From: Oceanospirillaceae bacterium
GTDB lineage: Bacteria > Pseudomonadota > Gammaproteobacteria > Pseudomonadales > Balneatricaceae
Direction of reading: 5' to 3'
Assembly: GCA_013373085.1 (NCBI GenBank)
Contig: JABXIM010000213.1
Location: 1 to 39,916, forward strand
DNA: 39,916 nt
Positions 1 through 7,342 of this stretch are shown piece after piece. Made by a program: the position numbers and the translations under genes. The notes under the pieces were generated by a model that was not told the origin of the DNA, ran no database searches, and saw only the letters and a list, made by a program, of their open reading frames with translations. How positions within the stretch are numbered: the first letter of the stretch is position 1; every line of letters starts with the position of its first letter.

Positions 1-55
1 CGGCGAGGCGCCGCTCCCACCCATTTCCGGACATTGTGGGAGCGACGCCTCGCCG
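1..55. repeat. REP-like inverted repeat upstream of benE-like gene
   Basis: The first 55 bases form a long hairpin. The arms CGGCGAGGCG-CGCTCCCAC (1-20) and GTGGGAGCG-CGCCTCGCCG (36-55) pair almost perfectly around a 15-base loop. A similar motif (GGGGCGGCGCTCCCAC paired with CGTGGGAGTCGCGCCCC) lies at 26228-26280, so this looks like one copy of a dispersed intergenic palindrome. It ends 24 bases before the start codon of the transporter gene. Confidence 0.6.
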
Positions 56-79
56 CGAACTTGTTTGGGAGGTATTGAT

Positions 80-1270
80 ATGCTCAAGGACTTGTCGTTG
101 TCGGCCTTGGTTGCGGGCCTCGTGGCCGTGCTGGTCTCCTATGCGGGACCGCTGGCCATCTTCTTTCAGGCCGCGAAAATGGCCGATATTTCCCCCGAAA
201 TGATGAGTTCCTGGGTCTGGGCAGTGTCAATTGGCGCGGCCGTCACCAGTATCGGGCTCAGCGCCTGGTTCCGCATACCGGTAGTGACCGCCTGGTCGGC
301 GCCGGGGACCGTGCTGCTGGTGTCACTGTTTCCCGAGCTGTCGCTCGGCGAGGCCGTCGGCGCCTACATCACGGCGGCGGTAATGCTCCTGCTGATCGGT
401 ATCACCGGCCTGTTCGACCGGGTAATCGCGCTGATTCCCCGCGGCGTGGCTGCGGGCATGATGGCGGGGATCCTGTTCGATTTCGGCCTCGGCGTCTTTC
501 GCGCCGTCGAGGCCATTCCGCTGGCGGGTTTCGCGATGCTGCTGGCCTATCTGCTGCTCAAGCAGAGCGGCAGCCGCTATTTTCTGGTGTTGCTGGTGGC
601 CGTATCGGTGCTGCTGTCGGTCTGGACGCTGGATGCGGATCTGGGTCAGCTTGCGATCCGGTTGGCGCAGCCGCAGTTCATCATGCCGGACTGGAGCTGG
701 AATGCGACCCTGAGCCTGGCGCTACCGCTGGTGGTGGTGAGTTTGACGGGGCAGTTTCTGCCGGGGTTTGCGGTGCTGACGGTGTCCGGATATCGGGCTC
801 CGACGCGACCGATCATCACCGTGTCGAGCCTGGTATCGATCCCGATGGCCTGCTTTGGTGGCATCACCACCGTGGTTGCCGCGATAACCGCGTCGCTCTG
901 CACCAGCGCCGATGCCCACTCCGATCCCGGCAAGCGCTACATGGCAGGGATCGCCAACGGCGTCTTCTACCTGATTGGTGGCCTCTTCGCCGGCAGCATC
1001 GTGCTGTTTTTCGCCAGCTTCCCGACCGAGATGATCGCCATGCTGGCGGGGCTGGCGTTGATCGGCGCCATCAACAGCAGCCTGCAGGTGGCCTTCGCCG
1101 AGCGGGAACATATGGAGGCCCCGCTGATCGCCTTCATGGTGACGGCCTCGGGGCTCGAGGTGTTCGGTGTCGGCGCGGCGTTCTGGGGCGTGGTGATCGG
1201 CGGGATCGCGCATCTGACGCTGCACCGCAGTGGCCTGAACCTGAGGTTTTTGGCCAGCAAAAGAGGGTAG
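80..1270 (+). CDS. benE: BenE-family benzoate/H+ symporter
   Basis: This is a 396-residue integral inner-membrane protein of the BenE family, whose members import benzoate or related aromatic acids with protons. The chain is almost entirely hydrophobic helices. It has the Pro/Gly-rich N-terminal segment (SYAGPLAIFFQAA), the family-like TAWSAPGT motif and a polar STSADAHSDPGKRY-type loop in the C-terminal half. Length matches the family (about 390-400). The ATG at 80 is chosen because GGGAGG lies seven bases upstream; a TTG at 65 in the same frame has no such site. No other benzoate gene is adjacent, so the substrate is inferred from family only. The next gene converges on it. Confidence 0.85.
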   Translation: MLKDLSLSALVAGLVAVLVSYAGPLAIFFQAAKMADISPEMMSSWVWAVSIGAAVTSIGLSAWFRIPVVTAWSAPGTVLLVSLFPELSLGEAVGAYITAAVMLLLIGITGLFDRVIALIPRGVAAGMMAGILFDFGLGVFRAVEAIPLAGFAMLLAYLLLKQSGSRYFLVLLVAVSVLLSVWTLDADLGQLAIRLAQPQFIMPDWSWNATLSLALPLVVVSLTGQFLPGFAVLTVSGYRAPTRPIITVSSLVSIPMACFGGITTVVAAITASLCTSADAHSDPGKRYMAGIANGVFYLIGGLFAGSIVLFFASFPTEMIAMLAGLALIGAINSSLQVAFAEREHMEAPLIAFMVTASGLEVFGVGAAFWGVVIGGIAHLTLHRSGLNLRFLASKRG

Positions 1271-1272
1271 GG

Positions 1273-1365
1273 TTCGCTGCGGGTCGCAGCTCCTACGTGG
1301 GGACTCTGAGATCCGCCAATCGTCCGTAGGAGCCGCGCACCCCAAGGGCACTTCCTCGCGGCGAA
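1273..1365. repeat. REP-like palindromic element between convergent genes
   Basis: The stretch between benE and the thiolase gene contains GCTCCTACG (1289-1297) and its exact complement CGTAGGAGC (1325-1333). Outer flanks TTCGCTGCGG and CGCGGCGAA also pair. The segment AAGGGCACTTCC-TCGCGGCGAA (1344-1365) reappears in reverse orientation, with one mismatch, at about 8740-8766, so it is a dispersed repeat module. It may also act as a two-way transcription end for the flanking convergent genes. Confidence 0.55.
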
Positions 1366-1379
1366 TTTTAATCAAGCAA

Positions 1380-2561
1380 TCAAAGCCGTTCGAAGACCAC
1401 CGCGATACCCTGGCCGCCGCCGATGCACATGGTCACCAGCGCGTACTTGCCGCCGATGCGTTGCAGCTCGTAGAGGGCCTTGGTCGCGATAAACGCGCCC
1501 GAGCAGCCGATCGGGTGACCCAGCGCGATGGCACCGCCGTTGGGGTTGGTCTTTTCCATATCCAGATCCAAGCCCTTGGCGACGGCCAATGCCTGCGCCG
1601 CGAAGGCTTCGTTGGACTCGATCACATCCATCTGGTCGAGGCTCAGGCCCGCCTTCTTCAACGCCAGGCGCGAGGCCGGAATCGGGCCTTCGCCCATGAT
1701 ATGGTTCGGCACCCCGGCGACGGCGTAGGAGACCAGCCGCGCCATCGGCGTCTGACCGGCCTTCGCCGCCGCATCGGCGCTGGCCAGCACCATGAAGGCA
1801 GCACCGTCGTTGATGCCGGAGGCGTTACCCGCGGTCACGGTGCCATCCTTCTTGAATGCCGGACGCATTTTGGCCAGCCCCTCGAGCGTGGTGCCGGGCT
1901 TGACGTGCTCGTCGGTATCGAAAGTAATGTCGCCTTTGCGGGTCTTGAGGGTGATCGGCACGATCTGGGACTTGAAGCGGCCTTCTTCGATGGCGCGGGC
2001 AGCGCGGCGGTGCGACTCGACCGCAAGGGCGTCCTGCTCTTCCCGGCTCAGGTTCCACTTCTCGGCGAGGTTTTCAGCGGTGATGCCCATGTGACCAACG
2101 CCGAAGGGGTCGTTCAGCGTAGCCACCATCATGTCGATCATGGATGTGTCGCCCATGCGCGCGCCGGAGCGCATCGCCGGTGACAGGTAGCCGGCGCGGG
2201 ACATCACTTCGACGCCACCGCCGATGCCGTAGTCGCAGTCGCCCAGCATGATCGATTGCGAGGTCGAAACGATCGCCTGCAGGCCCGAGCTGCACAGGCG
2301 GTTCACCGCCATCGCCACCGAGTCCATCGGCAGGCCGGCCTGGATCGAAGCGACGCGCGCGACGTAGGCGAAGCGGGAGTCGGTGGGTATGCAGTGACCG
2401 GCGGTCACGTAGTTGATCTGTTGCGGATCCACCGTCGAGCGCTCGACGGCGGCTTTCATCACCTGTCCGGCGAGCTCGGCCGGCTCGATCTGGCTCAGGC
2501 CACCACCGAAGGTGCCGATGGCGGAACGGGCGGCGCTCAGTACTACAACGTCATGACTCAT
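1380..2561 (-). CDS. bktB: Acetyl-CoA acetyltransferase / beta-ketothiolase (BktB type)
   Basis: A 393-residue thiolase that condenses or cleaves beta-ketoacyl-CoA in the cytoplasm. All catalytic residues are visible: nucleophile Cys90 in NRLCSSGLQAI, His349 in GHPIG and Cys379 in CIGGGQG. The sequence closely resembles the BktB group of broad-range ketothiolases, for example IGTFGG near the N-terminus and DVIESNEAFAAQ. Exact chain-length preference cannot be read from sequence. The start at 2561 (MSHDVV) is preferred because GGAG sits nine bases upstream; the ATG at 2570 directly abuts that GGAG. It is separated from the upstream small ORF by a terminator and is probably transcribed alone. 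Confidence 0.88.
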   Translation of the reverse strand: MSHDVVVLSAARSAIGTFGGGLSQIEPAELAGQVMKAAVERSTVDPQQINYVTAGHCIPTDSRFAYVARVASIQAGLPMDSVAMAVNRLCSSGLQAIVSTSQSIMLGDCDYGIGGGVEVMSRAGYLSPAMRSGARMGDTSMIDMMVATLNDPFGVGHMGITAENLAEKWNLSREEQDALAVESHRRAARAIEEGRFKSQIVPITLKTRKGDITFDTDEHVKPGTTLEGLAKMRPAFKKDGTVTAGNASGINDGAAFMVLASADAAAKAGQTPMARLVSYAVAGVPNHIMGEGPIPASRLALKKAGLSLDQMDVIESNEAFAAQALAVAKGLDLDMEKTNPNGGAIALGHPIGCSGAFIATKALYELQRIGGKYALVTMCIGGGQGIAVVFERL

Positions 2562-2695
2562 GGCTCGCATCTCCAATGTTCTTGATCTTCGAAGCCGGCC
2601 GGACAGCAGGCTCACTGGCCTGGCGAAGGGACGGCGGTCAACTGCGTTGCAAATTCAGGACTTCAGATCATAGCCCGTTTGGATGACAAAGGACG

Positions 2696-2711
2696 TACAA
2701 CTTCCGTTGTA
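2696..2711. promoter_or_regulatory. Perfect palindrome upstream of thiolase gene (candidate operator)
   Basis: TACAAC-TTCC-GTTGTA is a perfect 16-base dyad about 135 bases upstream of the thiolase start codon and just downstream of the terminator of the preceding small gene. Size and symmetry suit a dimeric TetR- or GntR-type repressor. No cognate regulator is adjacent, so its role is inferred. Confidence 0.35.
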
Positions 2712-2734
2712 TGGCGGAGGCAGGCTGGAGGCGT

Positions 2735-2761
2735 AAAAAAACCGCGCCCGAACGGGCACGG
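2735..2761 (-). terminator. Rho-independent terminator
   Basis: On the minus strand a nine-pair GC stem (CCGTGCCCG / CGGGCGCGG, one G-U wobble, two-base loop) is followed directly by seven T residues. It lies 13 bases after the stop codon of the 52-residue ORF and before the thiolase promoter region. Confidence 0.85.
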
Positions 2762-2774
2762 CAGGGATGCTCGG

Positions 2775-2933
2775 TTATTGCTCGTCAAGCAGCGAGTCCT
2801 GGCGATGCCCGAACGTCGCTGAGGACGTCACTTGCAACAGTTCCTGCTGCTCGGCGTGCTCGGCGCGTATATCGAAGCCCTGGGGCCATTCCTGGTCGGG
2901 AAGCTTGTGACTGTGGTGGGGATCTTTATGCAT
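2775..2933 (-). CDS. Small hypothetical protein, 52 residues, His-rich N-terminus
   Basis: I do not recognise this ORF. It begins with ATG at 2933, has AGAGGA about eight bases upstream, encodes 52 residues and stops 13 bases before a strong minus-strand terminator. Those flanks are the main evidence that it is a gene. The N-terminus has a histidine cluster (MHKDPHHSHK) followed by LPDQEWPQGFD; the rest is hydrophilic and rich in Gln and Glu, with no membrane segment or signal peptide. An overlapping ATG four bases upstream (2937) opens only a three-codon frame, ATG-CAT-GCA-stop. It lies downstream of pyruvate kinase on the same strand, with a stem-loop between them. Confidence 0.55.
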   Translation of the reverse strand: MHKDPHHSHKLPDQEWPQGFDIRAEHAEQQELLQVTSSATFGHRQDSLLDEQ

Positions 2934-2983
2934 GCATTCGTCCTCTTGTTATTAAATCTGTATAAGGTGCAAGGTCCTAGGCT

Positions 2984-3030
2984 CGAAGCCTGAGGCGCCG
3001 GCTGTACACTGCCCGGCGCTTCAGGCTTCG
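2984..3030. repeat. 18-base inverted repeat after pyk
   Basis: CGAAGCCTGAGGCGCCGG (2984-3001) pairs with CCGGCGCTTCAGGCTTCG (3013-3030) with one mismatch around an 11-base loop. It lies just past the pyruvate kinase stop codon. There is no T-tract on either strand, so it is more likely an mRNA 3'-end stabiliser or processing hairpin than a classical terminator. Confidence 0.55.
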
Positions 3031-3034
3031 TGCT

Positions 3035-4480
3035 TTAACGCACGGTGTCACCGACGCGGACGATCTTCAGCGTGTTGGTGCCGCCGTGGACATTGAGGTA
3101 ATCGCCCTTGGTGATTACCACCAGGTCGCCGTCGCTGACCTCGCCGAGTTCGCGCAGACGGTCGACCGCGCGCTGGTTGACCTGGTCGCTGGGAATTTCG
3201 CTGGCATCGAACTGCAGCGGGCAGACGCCGCGATAAAGCGCGGTGCGGTTCAGCGTGCCGGTCCAGGGGGTCAGGGCAAAGATCGGCAGCCCCGAGCTCA
3301 GGCGCGACATCAGCAGCGGCGTGGCGCCGGTTTCGGTCATGCACAGCAGTGCCTTCACGCCTTCGAGGTGGTTGGCCGCGTACATCGCCGCGAGGCCGAT
3401 GGTTTCGTCCATGCGGCTGAACGTCTGGTCCATGCGGTGACGGGAACTGCGCAGCCGCGGATGCTTCTCGGCGCCGCCGATGACCCGTACCATCGCCTCG
3501 ACCGCCTCCACCGGATAGTCGCCGGCGGCGGTTTCGGCGGACAGCATCACGGCGTCGGTGCCGTCGAGTACGGCGTTGGCGACGTCCGATACCTCGGCGC
3601 GGGTGGGCATCGGGCTGGTGATCATCGACTCCATCATCTGGGTCGCGGTGATGACCACCTTGTTGCGCTTGCGCGCACGCTCGATGATCTGCTTCTGCAC
3701 CCCGATCAGCTCGGCGTCACCGATTTCGACGCCGAGATCGCCGCGCGCCACCATCACGCCGTCGGAGGCGTCGATGATGCCGTCCAGGGCTTCGGTGCTG
3801 CTGACCGCCTCGGCACGCTCGATCTTGGCGATGATGCCTGCGGTGCCGCCGGCGGCCGCCAGCAGCTCGCGGGCGTAGCGGATATCGTCGCCGGAGCGCG
3901 GGAAAGACACCGCGAGGTAGTCGACACCGATCTGCTGCGCCGCCTGGATATCGCGCTTGTCCTTTTCGGTCAGCGCGTCGGCGGACAGGCCGCCGCCCTG
4001 GCGGTTGATGCCCTTGTTGTTCGACAGCGGGCCACCCACCAGCACCTTGCAATGGACTTCGGCGCCACGGATCTCGCTGACGCTCAGCTCGACGCGGCCG
4101 TCATCGAGCAGCAGGATATCGCCGGGACGGCAGTCGGTTGCCAGCGCCTTGTAATCGAGGCCGACCCGCTCGGCGCTGCCCTCGTCGCGAGGCAGTTCGG
4201 CGTCGAGGATAAAGTGATCGCCGGCCTTGAGCCGGATCTTGCCGTCGCGAAAGCGCGCAATGCGGATCTTCGGGCCCTGAAGGTCGCCGAGGACCGCGAC
4301 GTGACGACCCTGCGCCCGGGCGGCGTGCCGTACGCGCCGCGCACGCTCGACGTGTTCCTCGATGGAACCGTGGGAAAAATTGAGGCGAACGACATCGACG
4401 CCCGCGGCTATCAGTCGGTCGATCTGTTCCGGGCTTTCGCTGGCCGGTCCAAGGGTGGCAACTATCTTGGTTCTTCTCAT
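3035..4480 (-). CDS. pyk: Pyruvate kinase (PykA type)
   Basis: A 481-residue pyruvate kinase converting phosphoenolpyruvate and ADP to pyruvate and ATP. Diagnostic stretches run in order: [13 protein letters not shown] at the N-terminus, [16 protein letters not shown], the B-domain [17 protein letters not shown], the metal/phosphate site [12 protein letters not shown] near residue 245, and ATQMMESMI followed by [18 protein letters not shown]. Length and motifs match the PykA (type II) branch rather than PykF. The ATG at 4480 gives the standard N-terminus. It is divergent from a CdaR-type regulator and near a glycerate kinase, so this copy probably takes glycerate-derived PEP to pyruvate. A candidate regulator site lies in the shared promoter region. 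Confidence 0.95.
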   Translation of the reverse strand: MRRTKIVATLGPASESPEQIDRLIAAGVDVVRLNFSHGSIEEHVERARRVRHAARAQGRHVAVLGDLQGPKIRIARFRDGKIRLKAGDHFILDAELPRDEGSAERVGLDYKALATDCRPGDILLLDDGRVELSVSEIRGAEVHCKVLVGGPLSNNKGINRQGGGLSADALTEKDKRDIQAAQQIGVDYLAVSFPRSGDDIRYARELLAAAGGTAGIIAKIERAEAVSSTEALDGIIDASDGVMVARGDLGVEIGDAELIGVQKQIIERARKRNKVVITATQMMESMITSPMPTRAEVSDVANAVLDGTDAVMLSAETAAGDYPVEAVEAMVRVIGGAEKHPRLRSSRHRMDQTFSRMDETIGLAAMYAANHLEGVKALLCMTETGATPLLMSRLSSGLPIFALTPWTGTLNRTALYRGVCPLQFDASEIPSDQVNQRAVDRLRELGEVSDGDLVVITKGDYLNVHGGTNTLKIVRVGDTVR

Positions 4481-4583
4481 GTGTCAGCACCTGGTGCGTT
4501 GTAGTCGTTTATATCGATTATCGGCTCTCTGGCCGGTGCCGGCTTCTGGCCGGCGCCTGAAAATGCGTCGCCGTCCACGCCGC

Positions 4584-4605
4584 TTTTTGTGCAAAGGTAC
4601 AAAAG
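4584..4605. promoter_or_regulatory. Candidate CdaR-type operator, copy 1
   Basis: The site TTTTTGTGCAAA-GGTACAAAAG contains inverted half-sites TTTTGT and ACAAAA spaced by eight bases. It lies between pyk and the CdaR-type gene, which diverge. A second copy, identical at 19 of 22 positions, lies before the glycerate kinase gene. Recurrence at both promoters of the module suggests the binding site of the regulator encoded between them. Confidence 0.6.
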
Positions 4606-4667
4606 CTTAGCTACCGCGACAGACCGAGTTGCGGCATGATGAGGGAATAGCGGGCAGGGGAGCAGCG

Positions 4668-5810
4668 ATGTATATCGATCACCATATGGCGCAGAAGATC
4701 GTCGACCGGGCGATGAAGATCACCGGCTGCAACGTCAACGTCATGGATCACCAGGGCGTGATCATCGGTTCCGGCGATCCGGCACGGGTCGACCAGCTGC
4801 ACGAGGGTGCGCTGAACGTCCTCAGCAGCCACGGCGAAGTCGATATCGAACGGGAGCAGGAGAGCCAGCTGCGTGGCGTGCGCGGTGGCGTCAATCTGCC
4901 GATTTACAACCAGGGCGAGATTGTCGGGGTGGTGGGTATCACCGGCGAGCCGGAGGAGGTGCGCAAGTTCGCCGACCTGGTGGTGATGACCGCCGAACTG
5001 GTGGTGGAGCAGGCGGCGCTGACGGTGGAAGTGCAGTGGGACAGGCGTCAGCGCGAGTCGGTCGTGATGCGCCTGATCGAAGGTGGGCCACGCGATTCGC
5101 TGTTCGAAGACCGGGTCGCGCGACTGGGACTCGATCTGGACCAGCCCCGTGTCGCGGTGGTGCTGGAGTTCGGTGTCAGCGCGGGCGAGCTTTCGCTGGC
5201 GCAGTTGCAGCAACGGCTGTCGCAGCTGCAGAGCGGACAGGACGGGGCACTGGGGGCCATTCTTTCACCGCGGCAAATGGTGCTGTTGTGGCCGGTCCGG
5301 CTGTCCGAAGACGGTTGGGAGCGTTCCCGGCTGCAGCGTCAGCTGGACCGCGATTGCCAGTCCGTCGATGGCCTGCAGCGGCTGGCCGTCGGCGACTATT
5401 TCAGCACGCCCGACGGTCTGTCGCGCTCCTACCAGGTGGCATTGCGCACGCTGGAAGTGGCGGCGTTGCGAAGCCCGGGGCTGCGCTATTGCGAAGCCGG
5501 CGAGTTTGCCCTCGACCTGCTGCTGTTCGAGGCGCGTAACAGCTGGGCCGGCAAGCGGCTGGTGGAGGTGTTCGAGCGCCTGCGGGCCCAGGATCGCCAG
5601 GGCGGGCTGGAAAAGACCCTGAATACCTACCTTGAAGAACAGCTCGATTTCGGACGCACCACCGAGCGCCTGCACATCCACCGCAACACCCTGCGCTACC
5701 GCCTCGACAAGATCAGCTCCGCACTGGCGCTCGATCTCGGTCGTCCCGACGACCTGTTGCAGCTGGTGGTGGCGCAGCGGCTGGACGGGTTGCGCCGCCG
5801 GGATCGCTGA
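4668..5810 (+). CDS. cdaR: CdaR-family transcriptional regulator (sugar diacid / glycerate responsive)
   Basis: A 380-residue cytoplasmic activator of the CdaR/SdaR family. The N-terminal 135 residues form the putative sugar-diacid recognition domain (AQKIVDRAMKITGCNVNVMD, GVNLPIYNQGEIVGVVGITG). A middle GGDEF-like region follows. The C-terminus carries the PucR-type helix-turn-helix (TTERLHIHRNTLRYRLDKIS). Known relatives sense glycerate, galactarate or glucarate and activate genes for their use. The ATG at 4668 is chosen for the AGGGGAG about six bases upstream and the canonical MYIDHHMAQKI start. It is followed by glycerate kinase on the same strand and diverges from pyk, which fits a glycerate regulon. 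Two matching palindromic sites flank it. Confidence 0.88.
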   Translation: MYIDHHMAQKIVDRAMKITGCNVNVMDHQGVIIGSGDPARVDQLHEGALNVLSSHGEVDIEREQESQLRGVRGGVNLPIYNQGEIVGVVGITGEPEEVRKFADLVVMTAELVVEQAALTVEVQWDRRQRESVVMRLIEGGPRDSLFEDRVARLGLDLDQPRVAVVLEFGVSAGELSLAQLQQRLSQLQSGQDGALGAILSPRQMVLLWPVRLSEDGWERSRLQRQLDRDCQSVDGLQRLAVGDYFSTPDGLSRSYQVALRTLEVAALRSPGLRYCEAGEFALDLLLFEARNSWAGKRLVEVFERLRAQDRQGGLEKTLNTYLEEQLDFGRTTERLHIHRNTLRYRLDKISSALALDLGRPDDLLQLVVAQRLDGLRRRDR

Positions 5811-5817
5811 TCAGGGG

Positions 5818-5839
5818 TTTTTGTGCAAACCGACAAAAG
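5818..5839. promoter_or_regulatory. Candidate CdaR-type operator, copy 2
   Basis: TTTTTGTGCAAA-CCGACAAAAG lies eight bases after the regulator stop codon and about 100 bases before the glycerate kinase start. It differs from the 4584-4605 copy only in the central three bases and keeps the TTTTGT-N8-ACAAAA half-sites. It implies that glycerate kinase has its own controlled promoter. Confidence 0.6.
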
Positions 5840-5938
5840 ATTGCCGTGGCGGTGGAGGCGATTTGTAGCCGGGTATAAAGCGGGGGCCGGGGTGCTGTGC
5901 CACTATTTCCGAAACAGTCGATAAATGGAAAACAGACC

Positions 5939-7081
5939 ATGAAAATCCTGATCGCACCCGACTCTTTCAAGGAAAGCCTGAGTGCTGAACAGGCGGCCAG
6001 GGCCATCGGTCAGGGCTTCCAGGCCATCTATCCGAATGCCGAGCTGGTGCTGGTGCCGGTGGCTGACGGCGGAGAGGGCACAACCGAAGCGCTGGTCGCC
6101 GCGACCGGTGGCGAATCCTATACCGATCATGTGACCGGTCCGATGGGGGTGCCGCTCGACGCCAGTTGGGGACGGCTGGGCGATGGCGTAACCGCGGTTA
6201 TCGAGTCGGCGGCCGCATCCGGTCTTGATTTGGTGCCTTCAGCTGAACGCAATCCCTGGCTGGCGACCAGTCGCGGTACCGGCGAGCTGATCCGGGCCGC
6301 GCTTGACCGCGGTGCCCGTCACATTATCGTCGGCCTCGGCGGCAGCGCCACCAACGATGCCGGCGCCGGCATGTTGCAGGCCCTTGGTGCCCGCCTGCTG
6401 GACGAAGCGGGCGAGGATATTCCGGCCGGCGGCGGAGGTCTCGAGCGCCTGGCGCGTATTGACACCGAGGGGCTGGACCCGCGCCTGGCTGAGACCCGCT
6501 TCGAGATCGCCTGCGACGTCGACAATCCTCTCACCGGCGATAACGGTGCCTCTGCGGTATTCGGTCCGCAGAAGGGCGCCGATCCCGAGATGGTGCAGAA
6601 ACTCGACGCCTGCCTGGCGCGTTTCGCCCGCGTTGTGGAGGAGACCAACGGCAAGGCGATCAACGATATTCCCGGTGCCGGCGCAGCCGGCGGGCTGGGC
6701 GGGGCCTTCCTCGCATTCTTCGAGGCGCGGCTGAAGCCCGGTATCGATATCGTGCTGGATGCGGTGGGCATAGACCACAAGCTCGAGGGAGTCGACCTGG
6801 TGATCACCGGCGAGGGCCGGATCGATAGTCAGACGGTGCGCGGCAAGACGCCGGTTGGCGTTAGCAGGCGGGCGCGGGCGAAAGGGGTGCCTGTGATCGC
6901 GCTGGCAGGCTCGGTCTCGTCGGATTCCGACTGCGTGCACGACTACGGCATCGACGCCCTGTTCAGCGTTGTACCGGGTGTCGTCACGCTGCCGGAAGCG
7001 CTCGAAACCGCCGCCGACAACCTCTACCGCAGCGCCCGCAATATCGCTGCCGTCTGGAAACTGGCCGAGCGCCGGTATTAA
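5939..7081 (+). CDS. garK: Glycerate kinase (GarK/GlxK family)
   Basis: A 380-residue glycerate kinase that phosphorylates D-glycerate, by family to 2-phosphoglycerate. The N-terminus MKILIAPDSFKESLSAEQ and the blocks PVADGGEGT, SRGTGELI, GLGGSATNDAGAGM, CDVDNPLTG, NGASAVFGPQKGA and GAGAAGGLG are family hallmarks, and ITGEGRIDSQT lies near the C-terminus. The ATG at 5939 gives the conserved start; an in-frame ATG at 5897 would add an unconserved tail. With the CdaR-type regulator and pyruvate kinase beside it, it completes the route glycerate to 2-phosphoglycerate to (via enolase, not in this window) PEP to pyruvate. Confidence 0.93.
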   Translation: MKILIAPDSFKESLSAEQAARAIGQGFQAIYPNAELVLVPVADGGEGTTEALVAATGGESYTDHVTGPMGVPLDASWGRLGDGVTAVIESAAASGLDLVPSAERNPWLATSRGTGELIRAALDRGARHIIVGLGGSATNDAGAGMLQALGARLLDEAGEDIPAGGGGLERLARIDTEGLDPRLAETRFEIACDVDNPLTGDNGASAVFGPQKGADPEMVQKLDACLARFARVVEETNGKAINDIPGAGAAGGLGGAFLAFFEARLKPGIDIVLDAVGIDHKLEGVDLVITGEGRIDSQTVRGKTPVGVSRRARAKGVPVIALAGSVSSDSDCVHDYGIDALFSVVPGVVTLPEALETAADNLYRSARNIAAVWKLAERRY

Positions 7082-7097
7082 CCTGGCGGGTTCATAC

Positions 7098-7209
7098 ATG
7101 AAGCAGGGATGCTTCATCATTGGCCGTAGGCCAATGCGAGCGACATGGAAACCAGCATGTCCGCGCACCTGCGCCTGTTTCCGTGGTGCGACATGCAAAG
7201 GTTTCCATG
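7098..7209. repeat. Cluster of three perfect inverted repeats (structured intergenic element)
   Basis: Three consecutive palindromes fill the space after glycerate kinase: ATGAAGCA-GGGA-TGCTTCAT (7098-7117), ATTGGCC-GTA-GGCCAAT (7119-7135), and a large hairpin whose outer arms CATGGAAACC (7144-7153) and GGTTTCCATG (7200-7209) are exact complements. Inside the large hairpin GCATGTC-CGC-GCACC pairs with GGTGCGACATGC, leaving a three-base bulge. No T-tract follows. It looks like a mobile palindromic unit or a structured RNA and is unlike the other repeats here. Confidence 0.6.
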
Positions 7210-7342
7210 ACCGTCACACCACAAGCCCTGCTATCGCACCCACGCCTTGTACCTCGCAGTGGCAGGAGTACCATGTCTCCTTTTGGGGCTGGTAGGCGGA
7301 ATGACCGCAGCATACGGCCCTGTAACCTGTTTCGGAGGTCGG

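Noticed and set aside
2711-2965. 84-codon plus-strand frame between thiolase and pyk genes
   Set aside because: Starts at an ATG with no ribosome-binding site, crosses the minus-strand terminator and overlaps the better-supported 52-residue minus-strand ORF.
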